A stretch of DNA of 64,000 nt from Harmothoe impar. Lineage: Eukaryota; Annelida; Polychaeta; Phyllodocida; Polynoidae. Positions 41,862-53,954 of this stretch are shown in pieces (positions within the stretch are counted from its first letter, which is position 1; each line of letters starts with the position of its first letter). Position numbers and translations under genes: made by a program. Below the pieces are notes generated by a model. It ran no database searches and was not told the origin of the DNA. It worked only from the letters and a program-made list of their open reading frames with translations. The stretch covers positions 41,876,488 through 41,940,487 of the forward strand of contig OX381721.1 in NCBI GenBank assembly GCA_947462335.1, given 5' to 3'.

Positions 41862-42082
41862 GTCATTTTTTAACAACAGGAGGGGGGTCGATGGATTTTC
41901 GTGTGACCGGCTCAAAATATTTTTGGTCCCCCCCACCCGCGGGAGGGGTGGACCCAGGTGGAAATTGAGCGCGGCATACCCCTTTGAGCTATGGTACCCC
42001 CCCCCCCTTCAAGGGGTCCAAATATTATTTGCTCCCCCCCCCCCAATCCACCGCCCCCCCCCCCCTGTTGTTAATAAATTAC
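41862..42082. mobile_element. Poly-C MITE, copy 2
   Basis: Inverted ends GTCATTTTTTAACAACAG and CTGTTGTTAATAAATTAC. The interior (GGGGGGTCGATGGATTTT, TTCAAGGGGTCCAAATATTA) matches the copy at 24.1 kb. Several C runs of 9 or more. Confidence 0.7.
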
Positions 42083-42670
42083 CACTCCCTGGGAGAGAGA
42101 TGTCATGGACGCCTATTCAGTAGGTGATGAGCAGTTCAGAAATAGCCGAGTTGTCCCTAGGTAGATATATCATAGTGATAACTCGTGATCTACAGTTCAG
42201 CCGTCTAGGATTTGTTCTAAGTAACTCCTGATCAGTTCTGAATACATTTTAAACTAGTATCTTCGTAAATCACAAGAGCAATCCATGGCAATACAGTGTC
42301 CAACGTAGATCTACATCGCAAGCATACTCATATGATACTGTATATAATATTGGTGCCTCGAGGGCAGAGTCACTATCCCAACGCTACCACAGGCTTGCAT
42401 CCTGAATATTCCTATTAATAATGGTACTATTTACTTTGTTTAATCAGATCCAATTGTATGTCATCCCTAAGTTGTCTGGACCTCTAGACCAGACTCATAC
42501 ACAAAAAGTGGAAGTCTACTTGATTACACTTTATACACCAAAGGTTCCCTAGACAGCTCCCTTGGATAAATACCACACCCGCCCCTGGATGCTCGTCACT
42601 GCCACGGATGACGTCGCTAGGACGTCCTGCGTGATGTGTACAGGACGTAGATGGCGTGTGCATGACGTGC

Positions 42671-42778
42671 ATGGCGGCTACTGTCTCCTCAGACGGAAAC
42701 CACGTGACCGCCGCACTGTCACGTGATTACCTGCGCTGTTTCCTGGCGTGTCCTGACTATCTCATACCTGTCTCTTAA
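42671..42778 (+). CDS. Candidate short coding frame in a CpG-rich block
   Basis: ATGGCGGCTACTGTCTCCTC starts a 35-codon frame (MAATVSSDGNHVTAALSRDY at its start, CPDYLIPVS at its end) with a stop at 42778. The block from 42595 is rich in CRE-like TGACGT and CACGTG motifs (two of them inside the frame). The -3 base is T and a short upstream ATG exists, so initiation would be weak. Strong donor-like sequences on the opposite strand (CAG/GTAATC and CAG/GTATGA) suggest a minus-strand alternative. Function unknown. Confidence 0.25.
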   Translation: MAATVSSDGNHVTAALSRDYLRCFLACPDYLIPVS

Positions 42779-42789
42779 CAGGTGAATGC

Positions 42790-44460
42790 CTGGACTCCTG
42801 GGGACAAGCGAAACATGAATTCTCCAAGGAAATCCTTGCTATGTAATTGTCATCATTGATAAACAGCAGGTTCTCTGTAGAGTAACAGTGATTGCAATTA
42901 TAAAGTTTGAAGTGCATACTATAGGTAATCATTTACATACCCGGTACTTCTCATTGTGGTGAAATCACCTGAAGTCCTTTATTGAGACATCCTTTCGTTG
43001 TTGCTATGCATTTTTCAATGAAGGTGAGGCAGCCTTGTTCACATCTGGCAACAAATCAAGCCTATATTATTCTAATATAGACCCTCTATGAATACACGAA
43101 TCCCTTAAAATCAACAGTAACCGCACTTATGTGGTTTAAAGAGTAATCCAAATGTGTCTTAAAAACAAGATAAAGATATTAAAACTTTCAGTTCTTGTAT
43201 TCAGTTTCAATTATGAATGATAATCATCAATCCAAAGCGAATCGCAAAGCCAAGGGCACCTTTTTACAACTGAAGTTAATTGGGAACTGCTTTTCTGATA
43301 AGATTGTTAGCCTTATTCAAGAACGATATAAATCAAGGTTGATATAATTTCTAACGGACCATAACAATTAATGTGATTTAGGATCTATATAAAAGTATGT
43401 ATAAGGACACTGGTACACTGATTGGATGAGTGCGTTTTAAGCAGGTGCAAGCAAATGAAACATGTCAATATAGTCTTTTGATATGACAGATAAGCCCTCC
43501 AGTACCAGTGCATATCCCCCTATCTCCCCATAGTAGAACCCGACCGCAAGCCCGGAGGCCCCTCTTCTCTAATGACCACCGGTCTGTGGGGGAAATGGAT
43601 GGTGAAAGTGAATGGTATTTAGAGACAAAACAATGGAGATTATCTAAACACGAAGAGGGAGGTATGTTAATTAGGACCAACTCCAGCCTCATTAGTGAAG
43701 GTTCCGCCACTACTCTGATTGAGTTGCCCACTCTGAGCACTCTAAATCTTGCGAGCTGCTCACTTCTGCATATTGGTAACTAGGTATGCCTCCAGAAATA
43801 TCAAATAGTTGGAAGAATAATGGAAAAAGTACATGTGTTTTGTTGTAGTAAGGTAGTAAGCTTTTAACTGTTATTGTAATATCGTTTTTGATTGATCAGG
43901 GCTATATGTGTTGCCTTTAATTCTTTTTCTAAGAGGGGTGATTTATTCTTCTGATATATAATCATACACAATTCCTATCAATTTACGATTGTATTGTAAA
44001 AGGTTTGTTTTTTAAAGCTATACTAAACAGTATAACCCAAAGAAACAGTCTGTTTAAAAAAAGTCTGCTGAAATATATTATTTCCTCCCCAGAGGCCTTG
44101 ATTAAATCAGATACAACTCATTCTTTGACATCCTTATGAGCAGCCCCTGGGGGATGCCATCATTATGAGCTGCTCACCCACCGTTTACTCCATCATGAGG
44201 TGCCCATGAGTCCCTCAGATCAGACACAGGTTGTCCCTGCTGGAGGGGACAGGGTGTGGGAGGTGTGGCTGAGATACTCAGACATCGCTCAGGGAATGTA
44301 TCATTAACGTAGTGACTGATCCGCTCCACCCTTGTCATTTGCTCAGAACTGCTCAGTCTTGCTCAACTCATTAAAAACGAAGCTGCTCTGGTGGCCTGCC
44401 TTGCCTTAATGATGTGCCTATATTTACATTAGTTTGGTGGAGAACCTCTCCTATATTGAC
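42790..44460. other. Unique DNA, no supported gene
   Basis: Overlapping sense and antisense frames at 43465-43783 are of chance length. Nothing recognised. Confidence 0.4.
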
Positions 44461-44465
44461 GTTAA

Positions 44466-44666
44466 CCCTTTACATGATGCATAGTACAGTGCGCCGGTTG
44501 TCATCATGATCTATGTATGCATACAGCCCTGGTGAGTAATACGCCAGGGCTGCATTCAAGCATCATGCTGACCATACAGCGTTGATACACTCCTGAAGGG
44601 TCGACGTGATGCATGAATGCAGCCCTGGGGTAATGCATATCAAAGCACTATGCTGCCCTTAAAGGT
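44466..44666. mobile_element. piggyBac-like MITE flanked by TTAA
   Basis: TTAA (44462-44465) and TTAA (44667-44670) flank CCCTTTACATGATGCATAGT ... CACTATGCTGCCCTTAAAGG. The interior carries the same GCAGCCCTGG / CCAGGGCTGC fold-back as the 35.75-kb copy. The right end is mutated by one base (AAAGGT for AAAGGG). Confidence 0.65.
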
Positions 44667-44679
44667 TTAACTGGTGCTC

Positions 44680-46860
44680 AGAGGGTACCACTAAGGCTGT
44701 ACAGCCAGTGCCTGTCCCCTAATGGGTGGACCTCGTCGATTGACTAATCAGATAACCAAAAAACATGATATTTAGTAACTTGTCAGTATAAAAATCCTGA
44801 TTAACCTATACAGAGCGTTCTATGGTGGTTCCTAAACGCCTATAGCCATTTCGGTACTTATATCCGGTGTATATTTAGCATGGATTACACATTTCGCTAT
44901 TAGGATTAGATTGTCTGTTGTAAGTACTATTCATGCAATCTCGTTATGGTCTGTTAAATATAAATCGGACGTTCTGAGCCACCAAACTTCAATACGTCAC
45001 TCTTGAATCCGTTAGTCGTACATTGTGATTTATCATGACCGGAGGCCTTTGTAAATGATCATAAGTGACGGGATATATAAACTTGGTCAAGACATCAATT
45101 CACCAGTCAAAGTACGATAATTTGCCAAGACCATGAGCTACCCTAAGGATATATCTCTTCGATTCTGAGTAAGGGCTAGCATGGCACCCAAAGTACCCCC
45201 ATCCCATCGTCTTGCTGTTGGTCCCTTTGGTAGAGTGGACCTTCTAGGTTATCAAAGGCCTCCACTTTACCTTGCTTGCCTATGTGACCTGAGATGTAAA
45301 TGTGTCTAAGCAGTCTCCCCACCTTAGCCAAACTGAAGTAGTATAGCGGTATAATAAAAGGTTAAGTAAAAGAAAGACTAAACTAAAAGGACCCCTTTAG
45401 GAAGAGGAAAGTAACCCCACCACACGTGCACATACACACAGCTACTTTGTCTGGGGTGGGTGAGGGGGTTGGGTAGTGGAGGTGTGTGTTGGTGGGGGGG
45501 GGGGGGGTATCTGGTGATGGCTGGTAGCTAGGACAGGTCGCTGCGGGGGGTATTTATCGTTAGCGGACCAGGCGGTGGCCGGTAGGGCTGGCCCTGGCAT
45601 GGGATCCACTAAGAGCCTGGAGGATCAACACCCCTTGGATCCCCGCCTGGAGATACTGGAGGATCCGCCCGATCCAGGTAATCAGTTAATGGCAGGGTGT
45701 TCGGTCCACTATAGCGGCTTGGGTGGGGGAGGGGGTGGTTGGGTTGGGTTTGGAGGAAGGGAGAATGGGGTAGAAGATACACTGGCGTTACTAAACCTCC
45801 TTTGACATTCAATTACTACATTTAACACTGGACGTTCAAGCTGTATCCTGTGGCTTTAGTGCCAACCAGGAGGATAAATTCGGTCACACGTGACACAGTC
45901 TAACCCTTCATACAAGAGGCTGCCATTCCCAATTTCGTATAAAATACGTGGCATATAGCTCAAACTGGTATTTAATTGTACATACTTGTTCATGTTGATT
46001 AGATGACACGTGTTTGATTTTACATTATATATGCAATAATAACCATAATAATCATTCTCCTGCACACATGTTGTCAGAGGTATTGAATGACCAGATGTGC
46101 ACCATTATAACATAGCAATATCTCAGCCAGGACCTGCATAATAGGAATCACAGTAATGGTGTAGTATACTAACTATACTTAACTGGCCACACTATCTTCA
46201 TATAGCGGTAATTAAGGACTCCTCCAGGATATGAACTTAACTGATGGTCGTGTTCCTAGAGAGCCTGGAGTAATGTGATGAAGGTAGAAATATTTAATGA
46301 CATTCCCACCACGCCGTGGAGGGGTGTGTCTTTGATGTTAAGGGGATGTTGTCAGGTATATACTATACCTCCATACTTCATCGATATACACCCTTTTAGA
46401 GGCCAACCTCTCCTCAGTTCCCCTCTGGGACCAACAAAATAAAGCTGTGTTTCAGGTTATAAACATTTCTGAAAATCCAGGATAGGTATAGGTCGTACTT
46501 CTTTTGATTTCTATAACTATTGGTTTAAAGATACACAGGACTGGCAAACTGAGGGCCAACGTGTGGACTGCGGCATTGACTTATTGGTCATCAAACCAAC
46601 TCTAAAATAGCCCCAAATAGTCTAACTATTTGGATTACCCTGCATCTATCGGGCAAAACAGATTTGACGTGAATATTTAATAATGGCTTGTCCCATATAC
46701 ATCCCTAACATTCAACCCCAACCCTTGTCCTGATCATTGCCTCCCAAGTCTGCACTCTCTGGGCCCACCTCCTCATTCAGAAAGGATACTCCATGCTTTG
46801 GCACATGGACCATACATTCTGCTTGGCTACTGACAATGCCCTGATCTCTCCCTGCTTTCT
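44680..46860. other. Unique DNA, no supported gene
   Basis: G runs at about 45497-45508 and a G-rich stretch at 45720-45765. CCTGGAGG at 45617 and CCTCCAGG at 46221. No exon supported. Confidence 0.4.
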
Positions 46861-46881
46861 AGTGTGAGCTGCCGCGGGGAA

Positions 46882-47136
46882 ATGTTGGTCTGCGCCCCCT
46901 CGCGCCGGACATCCTATTTGCTTGGCCGCTCACGTTTAAGACTTCGTCCCACTCTCACGTCCCCAGTCCCTCAATCCCCCTCCCCTGGCCGACATGGTAA
47001 AGTCGGCCTAAGTGATCGGCTGACAGTGGGGATGGTCGGAGGAGGCGACGATAGTGTTATTTATAGCAGTTGGCGAGTTGCTCGTCCACGAGGGTATCAG
47101 GAGGCGAGCTGCTCTGGAGCAGGTTTAAGGGTGTGA
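46882..47136 (+). CDS. Weak candidate first exon, basic protein
   Basis: An ATG at 46882 in a CpG-rich patch opens a frame of 84 codons (MLVCAPSRRTSYLLGRSRLR at its start) to a stop at 47136. A CAG/GTTTAA donor near 47122 could end the exon. The peptide is Arg/Ser/Pro-rich and unrecognised. The CTCF-like motif at the start of the frame suggests a regulatory explanation instead. Confidence 0.2.
   Translation: MLVCAPSRRTSYLLGRSRLRLRPTLTSPVPQSPSPGRHGKVGLSDRLTVGMVGGGDDSVIYSSWRVARPRGYQEASCSGAGLRV
46890..46906 (-). promoter_or_regulatory. CTCF-like motif
   Basis: Minus strand GGCGCGAGGGGGCGCAG closely follows the CTCF core CCGCGNGGNGGCAG. Confidence 0.45.
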
Positions 47137-47139
47137 GGG

Positions 47140-48710
47140 CTTTCTGGGGGACAACCAGGAGCGTGTAGTTCTATAAGTAGTCACTCTCCATCTGCCGCCA
47201 TTGTTTCCTCCTGAAAGATAGTTATCACTGGTTACCCAGTTTTCCACCTAGATCTGGTTTCCCAGGCTAACTGCAGGCTTCTGTTTTCCTGGAGTAACAG
47301 TTCAATTGGAGAGCAAGTAAGATACCAGCAACAGTTTCTCTCTCATCCACTCCTACTGTTAGCATGGCGCTACCTTCTTCCTCTTATGCCCCTATTGTGA
47401 GAAGGGCGCAGAAGTGACAGTGTCTCTGAGGCTCCCCCTGGTGATTGTTTGTATTGTGTGAGCAGGTCACGAGTTGTTCCCATTGCTCAGCACCTGACAA
47501 GACACTAACTCATCAAAGAGAGGTTTCATCGCCTTATCGGCTCATGTGAGTAGGTCAGTGTCCCATGTGATGCCTTCTTGTCCTAGATATTACTTCCTTG
47601 CTTGCCCCTCTCTCCCATCCCTCTCTCTCTCTCTCTCTCCCACTGCCCCTCTCCTCCTCTCTGCTTCTCTCTTTCTCTATAGACACTCACCTCCCCTATG
47701 AATTGTAAGCAAAAGCTGCCTGTAATTAGTATTTCTTAAATTGAGAAAATAGTAGCTTGAATGTAAAACGTCCACAAAGTTTGACATAAGAATGCCAAAC
47801 TTCTTTTCCTACTCTAAACATTAGTTTGCTTTCGTCTGCAGTGCAGGCACCCCTCTGTATAACCAGCTAGATATCTGACAAGATGGTAAAAAGAGCCGAG
47901 ACAGCTGAGAGGTGTGTGTATGGACTGAACATCATGAGTAGATTACCTGGGACGGCTGTAGTGTGAGCAGCTCGGGCAAGTCTGGCGTGAGAGCAACTCC
48001 CCAAAGAACAACTCAAAGGAGCAGCTCCTGAATAAGGGGGTCTCTCTAGACAGCACACACTGAAAAGTAGATTTAGGAGTTTTTTTAAGTTTCTGTTGAA
48101 GAGCCTTAGATAGAGTTCTCCTCCTGCAAGTTAAATACAATATCTTCGAGTTTTAGGTAGAAAAGCTGTCGAATCCGTTAGCATTACACCTGAGAGGTTC
48201 AATAGAGAATTTACTTGGATGGAAGTTATTAATTGCCGTGAATTCTGCAGTTCGCTGAATAGCTTGGATTGGGACATCTCGCTATTCAGTTCTAAAGGTA
48301 TATCTTCATTGTAGAATAAGACAGTCTGGGATAGAAGTTCGTTTTACAGATGGATATCTCTTAGATGTCTTAATGTTATCTTTGGATGTTTATGTCTCCC
48401 ATGTTTGATTATCATGCATCTAGCTAGGGAGACTGTGAATTTATACTGGAGGCAGGAGGTCTTTGATCTATCCACAGTCCATTACATATAATACCATATG
48501 CTACCATCAATTACATGTATAGCATTTTACATACGGCCACCTGTTATTATTATTTATATATTTGTATAATATTATCCTTGTATGTATATATCATGGGTGT
48601 TCAAATGCGTATGATCATACAGTATACCAGTACCCGTCCACAAATATGACGTTATGTCAGGACGTCACATGACGTTATTTCAAGCGCTCACCTGACGTCC
48701 ACCTACGTCC
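47140..48710. other. Unique DNA, no supported gene
   Basis: A (CT)n tract lies at 47622-47640. On the minus strand an AACAATGGCGGCAGATGG start-like motif lies near 47200 but the frame stops after six codons. ACGT-rich motifs at 48650-48710. Confidence 0.4.
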
Positions 48711-48714
48711 ACAG

Positions 48715-48774
48715 TGACATCTAGTGGTGTCAGTGGTAGCCAGTAATTTCCTGTCGACACCGCCAGGGGGCACC
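48715..48774. promoter_or_regulatory. Pair of CTCF-like motifs in opposite orientation
   Basis: Minus-strand GACACCACTAGATGTCA (48715-48731) and plus-strand CCGCCAGGGGGCACC (48760-48774) lie 28 bp apart and point away from each other. The second is a near-consensus CTCF core. ACGT-rich motifs flank both sides. Confidence 0.5.
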
Positions 48775-48799
48775 TTGATCACATGACCCCCTGACCACG

Positions 48800-49800
48800 T
48801 GACGGCCCCGATCATCGCCCACTCTCAGATCTGAGCTTCTCAGTCTCCAAGCTGAGCTTTTGGTCCCATACCCTTGTGATGTGCCCTGGAACATAGGTCG
48901 GAGAGTGTAGACTCAAAGTTGACCACGCCATGTTGAGTTAATGGGGTTTTCTTTGTGGGTTTGTGGTTAGAATCCCTATACTGATTTAGTCCTAGAAACC
49001 TCTAAAGGGGGCTAAACATAGAGTAGGGTTGTTGCAATGGGGGATAGGGTTGTTTCGGGTAATGGATGGTAAGGAAATACTTGAAATTGACTCGCCGTTT
49101 TCCGCTTTGACTCATTAGTTGTATGCATAGATTGTTGCTCCACCTGTAGACATACACGGTAATCGACATTTTGTATGTAGCAATTTGATAATTTGTTTAA
49201 TGACTGCATCGAGATGAATAGACAGATGTTCACGAGATTATTGTTCACCACTGAGGGTGATCTCACAAGGTTCAGTCTAGTGAAAGAGCCCTCAAAAGCC
49301 CTCAAAAAGAATATTTATAGTTGAAAAGTAATTATAATTATTTATAATTGTTTAGCTATGTAATTTGGTGAGATCGTATACCGCAGGGTTAGTAGGGAGC
49401 GTGCGATACGATGTCCTTTTGCAAATTTAAATCTATCTGACTTCCGTGTTCAGTATGACGACAATAATCGTATTACACTTTGGGTGGAATTAAAACGAAA
49501 TTAAAACGAAATCTAAACGAAGCAGGCCACAAAGCAGGAACCATATTCCACGGCTGGCAATGGCAACAAAATTGACAACTATACCTATAAGAACAACATG
49601 GAAAATGCTCCAACATTTTGGGATTAGAAAACCACAGCAGCTGTAGAATTAAAGGGCGAGCGGAATGAGGTCTTCCAAAACGTGTTGGCGAGCCGTGGGC
49701 CCTGGATCGTTTGATGTCTGTCTACGTTACAAATTACGTACTGCGCTCATTGGTCGAGGGGCCTAATCACAGAACAGAGCCCTGGTCGATATTAGGGGAA
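48800..49800. other. Unique DNA, nothing recognised
   Basis: AT-rich, no exon or repeat supported. Confidence 0.4.
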
Positions 49801-49810
49801 TCAACCGCAG

Positions 49811-49822
49811 TGCGCAGGCGCA
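49811..49822. promoter_or_regulatory. NRF1 motif in a CpG-rich block
   Basis: TGCGCAGGCGCA is a canonical NRF1 site. Nearby are ACCAATGAGC (CCAAT, minus strand near 49748) and, on the minus strand, GCAATATGGCCTCCCC (YY1-like start near 49850, frame MASPTGELRSAPAHCG then stop). A promoter is likely; direction unresolved. Confidence 0.4.
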
Positions 49823-50137
49823 GAGCGCAGCTCCCCAGTGGGGGAGGCCATATTGCAGTCTACGTACAAGACGTTCATTTCCAGGACTCCTCCTCGTCAA
49901 ACCGAGCACGAAGCTTAATAATGCCTTCGTTGCTATGGAGGAGTTTGCTGAATTGTGATTCTACTTATTGTACTGTTACTTGTAGATATCTGTTATCTGT
50001 TGTAGATATCTGTATTTATCTGTTTGATATACATGTGGACAATAGGTTTATTTGTCTCTTATCCCTCTATGACAATTCTCACTGCTGAGGGTAGAGTAGA
50101 ATGTCTCCCTGTAGAGCCCTCAGCATACTGTAAGCTT

Positions 50138-50575
50138 GGTAAGTAGTATACGGGGATGTGTCTTTGTGGCAGGGACCTTTTGGTAAGTAGTGTATGGGGA
50201 TGTATTTTTGTGTCAGGTATCTCTTTGTAAGTAGTATAGGAGATGTGTCTTTGTGTCAGGTGCCTTTGGGTAAGTAGTATATGGGGATGTGTCTTTGTGT
50301 CAGGTGCCTTTTGGTAAGTAGTATATGGGGATGTGTCTTTGTGTCAGGTATCTCTTTGTAAGTAGTATAGGAGATGTGTCTTTGTCTCAGGTGCCTTGGG
50401 TAAGTAGTATATGGGGATGTGTCTTTGTCTCAGGTGCCTTTTGGTAAGTAGTATAGGAGATGTGTCTTTGTCTCAGGTGCCTTTTGGTAACTAGTGTATG
50501 GGGATGTGTCTTTGTGTCAGGTATTTCTTGGTAAGTAGTACATTGCGATGTGCCGTCTGTCAAGCATCTCTTGAC
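50138..50575. repeat. 44-bp tandem array, about ten copies
   Basis: Units begin GGTAAGTAGTATATGGGGAT and end TCTTTGTGTCAGGTGCCTTT. Copies vary by small deletions (42-44 bp). Each unit carries a 5' splice-site consensus (GGTAAGT) and a 3' splice-like TTTGTGTCAG/G. Confidence 0.9.
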
Positions 50576-50579
50576 GTTG

Positions 50580-51775
50580 ACACTAGGCCAAGGACGTTGT
50601 CACATTGACCTGATTGTTCTTACAATGTACCAAGAATGCACCAAGAATGATATATACGAATCGCTGTTCAATTGGTCGGGTATGCTATTCCAGATAACTA
50701 TGGCTCCCTTAGCATATACCCTCCAATAAGATGGCATTTCTAATTGTTTACATTCTATTATTCCCCTTAATCAACCTTAAAGGTATTGCTATACTTAAGC
50801 ATCATATAGTGAATACCACAGAATGAAATATGGCTTCTGTTGTATCGTTTCTCTGTGAATCATAATTTGTTATATTCAAAGAGTGGAGAAATGCTAGTAC
50901 GGAGCCGTAGGGGACTAAACATAATAATATCTCTATCCCTTCATCCCTATTGAAACTTTCCCACGCTCCCAGTACACTAGCATTTTACAGACACCGACTA
51001 CTAGACTCCTCCTGCAGTCGGACACAGCTGTCCCACGACCTCTCGGCCATGGGACCCAATCAATGTGGAGCGCCCGTCCTACTACAATATTATATCAGGA
51101 TGGGTGGCTAGAGGTTGAGGGAGTTGAAATGTGTGGAGGGAGGGAGGGTGAGAATGAAGGGTAGTATGGATAGTGGGAAGAAAGGCAACCAGGAGATGGA
51201 GATTGGGACAGGCGATATCACGCTGAAAGAAAGAAATGTAGATATGTATATATAGAGCTATAGTAGGGGGAAGAACAGAGCATGGTGTTAAGGGGGGACA
51301 TTGGAGGGAGACATATAAGGAGGGCAGGAAGGGGGATAGGAATGGGGCGAGAAGGCAGGAAAAGAAGGAGATGGTAGAGAAGTAGATAGAAGCATATCCA
51401 GAGAGATATATCTACGGTAACGATTACAAAAGGCAGTGTATACACTGCCTACACATTGCTAGGGGAATTCACAGGAAAGTGGAGGTAGCCAGTATAATAA
51501 TATTATGTGACAGGATCTGCGAAAAAGACTCATAGTGCAGGGTGCACTATGGTCCCTTATCACAGTTCATGCCACATATACAGTCGAGTGGAGACTTCAG
51601 TCCTCACAGAGTTCATGTGATAAACAACAACAGAGTGCCAAGGTGTCCATTGTATGTATGGAATATGACAAAGTGTATAGTGGTTGGAAATGGAGTAGCT
51701 TTAGACAGATAAACTCTACAGGGTGATCAGAGGCAACTAGACAGAGAAAACCGCACCACACATATTGCACCGTGC
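50580..51775. other. Unique DNA, no supported gene
   Basis: Purine-rich stretch at 51120-51370, otherwise ordinary. Confidence 0.4.
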
Positions 51776-51779
51776 CCTA

Positions 51780-52080
51780 TTTTGGGTGCTCGACATTTCC
51801 AAATGCCACAGCCGAATTAAACGGCGGCTTCACGGCTGACTTCACGCTCAGCTTCGATCCGATTCCGCTGGGCGGAGCCACGAGCGCGGTAGCAGCGGCG
51901 GAAGTGGAGTGAGTCGGCGGATTCTGCGCACTGTGTTCCGCCGTGCACAGCCCCATATATATCCGCCCGCCCCCTCCTCCCCGTGGTATGGGGGTATAGC
52001 AAGCCGATCGGCGGCAGGAAGAGGGGTTCTGCACCGGCTAACCCCGGCACCACACCCCCTGCCTCACCGGCGCACACCCC
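51780..52080. promoter_or_regulatory. GC- and CpG-rich block, candidate promoter
   Basis: About 300 bp rich in CpG. On the minus strand it holds a GGATATATATGGGG TATA-like element (about 51954-51967), CCACTTCCGCCGC (Ets-like), and an ATG at about 51793 (MSSTQNRARCNMCG) that stops soon after. Several overlapping frames stay open because of composition. A minus-strand promoter is plausible. Confidence 0.35.
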
Positions 52081-52365
52081 AGGGGGTCCGGCATGATCAT
52101 CGTGTGAATGTTGTGGCCGACAAGCCCTCAGCTACTGCCACTGCTCAGAGCAACTTCATGCTCTGTAGGCGCATACCCTACCTTCAGGATACCCTACCCA
52201 TAGCATAGGCTTAAAGCAAACCGGCTCGACCAAACTGAATTCAAGCTTGCATGGTTTTAGTTATGTGGCCTTATTATATTTGCTGTATGCTCCCCACGTG
52301 GATTCAATATGTATGTATTCAAAGCGTGAATACACGGCTACGCTCCAAAATAAAATTAGATCACT

Positions 52366-52740
52366 AGGCCACTTAAAAAGATAAAATGGTTTCTCATCAC
52401 CGCGCGCATCATAGAAATCAAGTTTTGGGGAAAACTTTTTTTTTTCCTTTGCCAATTGTTTATGTAAAAACTGATAAAAGTGGACAAAAATTGCCATATA
52501 TGGTATCAAATTAAAGCTAATAATACCAGCAATGCAGTGGTATAGAGATAATTTACATTTCTCCACTTTTAAAGATCAACTAATTCTTAATCAACAAAAT
52601 GTGAATTTTGGTCTCGAAAAACGAAAATCATCCTATACATTTTAGCCTGCGAGTTAAAAAAAAATAAAATAAAAAGCCTCCCTCGTCAGATTTCTCAGAC
52701 CTTGGTGATGAGAAACCATTTTTATTTTTCGAGTGGCCCT
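52366..52740. mobile_element. 375-bp MITE with 35-bp inverted ends
   Basis: Left end GGCCACTTAAAAAGATAAAA (52367 on) through GGTTTCTCATCACC pairs with GGTGATGAGAAACCATTTTT through GAGTGGCC (52704-52738), with about four mismatches and small gaps over 35 bp. The interior is AT-rich with no transposase. A 101-codon minus-strand frame overlapping it is not a gene. Confidence 0.75.
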
Positions 52741-52744
52741 ACAG

Positions 52745-53950
52745 GTAACATTACAGTGATACATGCAGATTATGGCTACCGTTGGTCTCAATTCTGATCC
52801 CGAGTTGTAAGACTTCGAAATAACGATAAGGTCAAATTGAGGGTTAGAAAGACACATGCAGCGATGTATGAGAAGATCCACATCTATAGAGACAACATTC
52901 TCTGTGGTATGTGATACACATGTATATATGATTGGTTCCTAGCTCTGTGTTTGATGATACTTATAAATCGTTGACTATATATTTAATGTGCTTTGAAAGT
53001 CAGATCAAAATCTTGATGTTTATTACTACATAATTATCTTAAGCATGTGTGTCCTTAAGTCTTCAGGATAGTTATGTGAGGTGGAATGATATACTGTATT
53101 ATACTGGTCTTTTTAGACCTCCAAATGGCGAAATAGAAATGCTTTCATGTAATGAATAATTCACAATCACCGGTATTGTTGGCCAAGTTTTAAAAAACAA
53201 ACTCAAACTGGGAACCTCTCTATTGTACCTCATACCTTTAACAGCAGTATGGAAGCACGAGACATGGACATCCTAAACCCCTGTGGGTAGACGAGGGTCC
53301 GCCATCCCTCCAACTGATGTCCAACCCTGGAGACAGATCTACCTAATGCTCTACTGTCAGGCCCTGCCCTCTGTGTTCCATCCCCTATACCTCCAAGCTA
53401 TTCATCCAACCCTCTTCCTTTTCCCCAAAGGCCCCGGTCGCCAACTCCCAAAAAGCGTCCAATCTCTTGCGGCCAGTGAGGCCCACCCATTTCATTTGTA
53501 ACTCTGCTCAGAAACCCCAACGCCCCCCAACCACAAGTCCAGTAGCTTGAGCTATCGCATTCTTCAAACTGTTCTACCCTCCCTAACCCTTGCTTTCATA
53601 AACCCTACTTTTCCATACAATTTACTCACTCCCCTTCTTTACATCATTTTCTCACTCCTTTTCTTATTGCCTTATCACTTGGCAGTTCATATTTGTCATT
53701 GTCGCTGCCCCCTCTTTACCGATTCCCATTACCGGTAATCCCAATAGCAGTGATCATCCTGACACATCTCTGTTGCCAAAACACTGCATGTATATGGAAG
53801 GTTACACTTGTTGAACGTTCTCCAAATAATAGAACTCTGGGGCAAACAAACGGCTGAGCTGTGCCACGTGGGTGATGTGTAGCTAGGGCATATATACCAT
53901 GTGTCAGTCAGTTAATAATTACTTAGATATTAAATGTGTCTTGTCTCTGT
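52745..53950. other. Unique DNA, nothing recognised
   Basis: No exon or repeat supported. Confidence 0.4.
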
Positions 53951-53954
53951 ACAC

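Noticed and set aside
52261..52566. 101-codon minus-strand frame
   Set aside because: It overlaps the 375-bp MITE and has no homology I can recognise.
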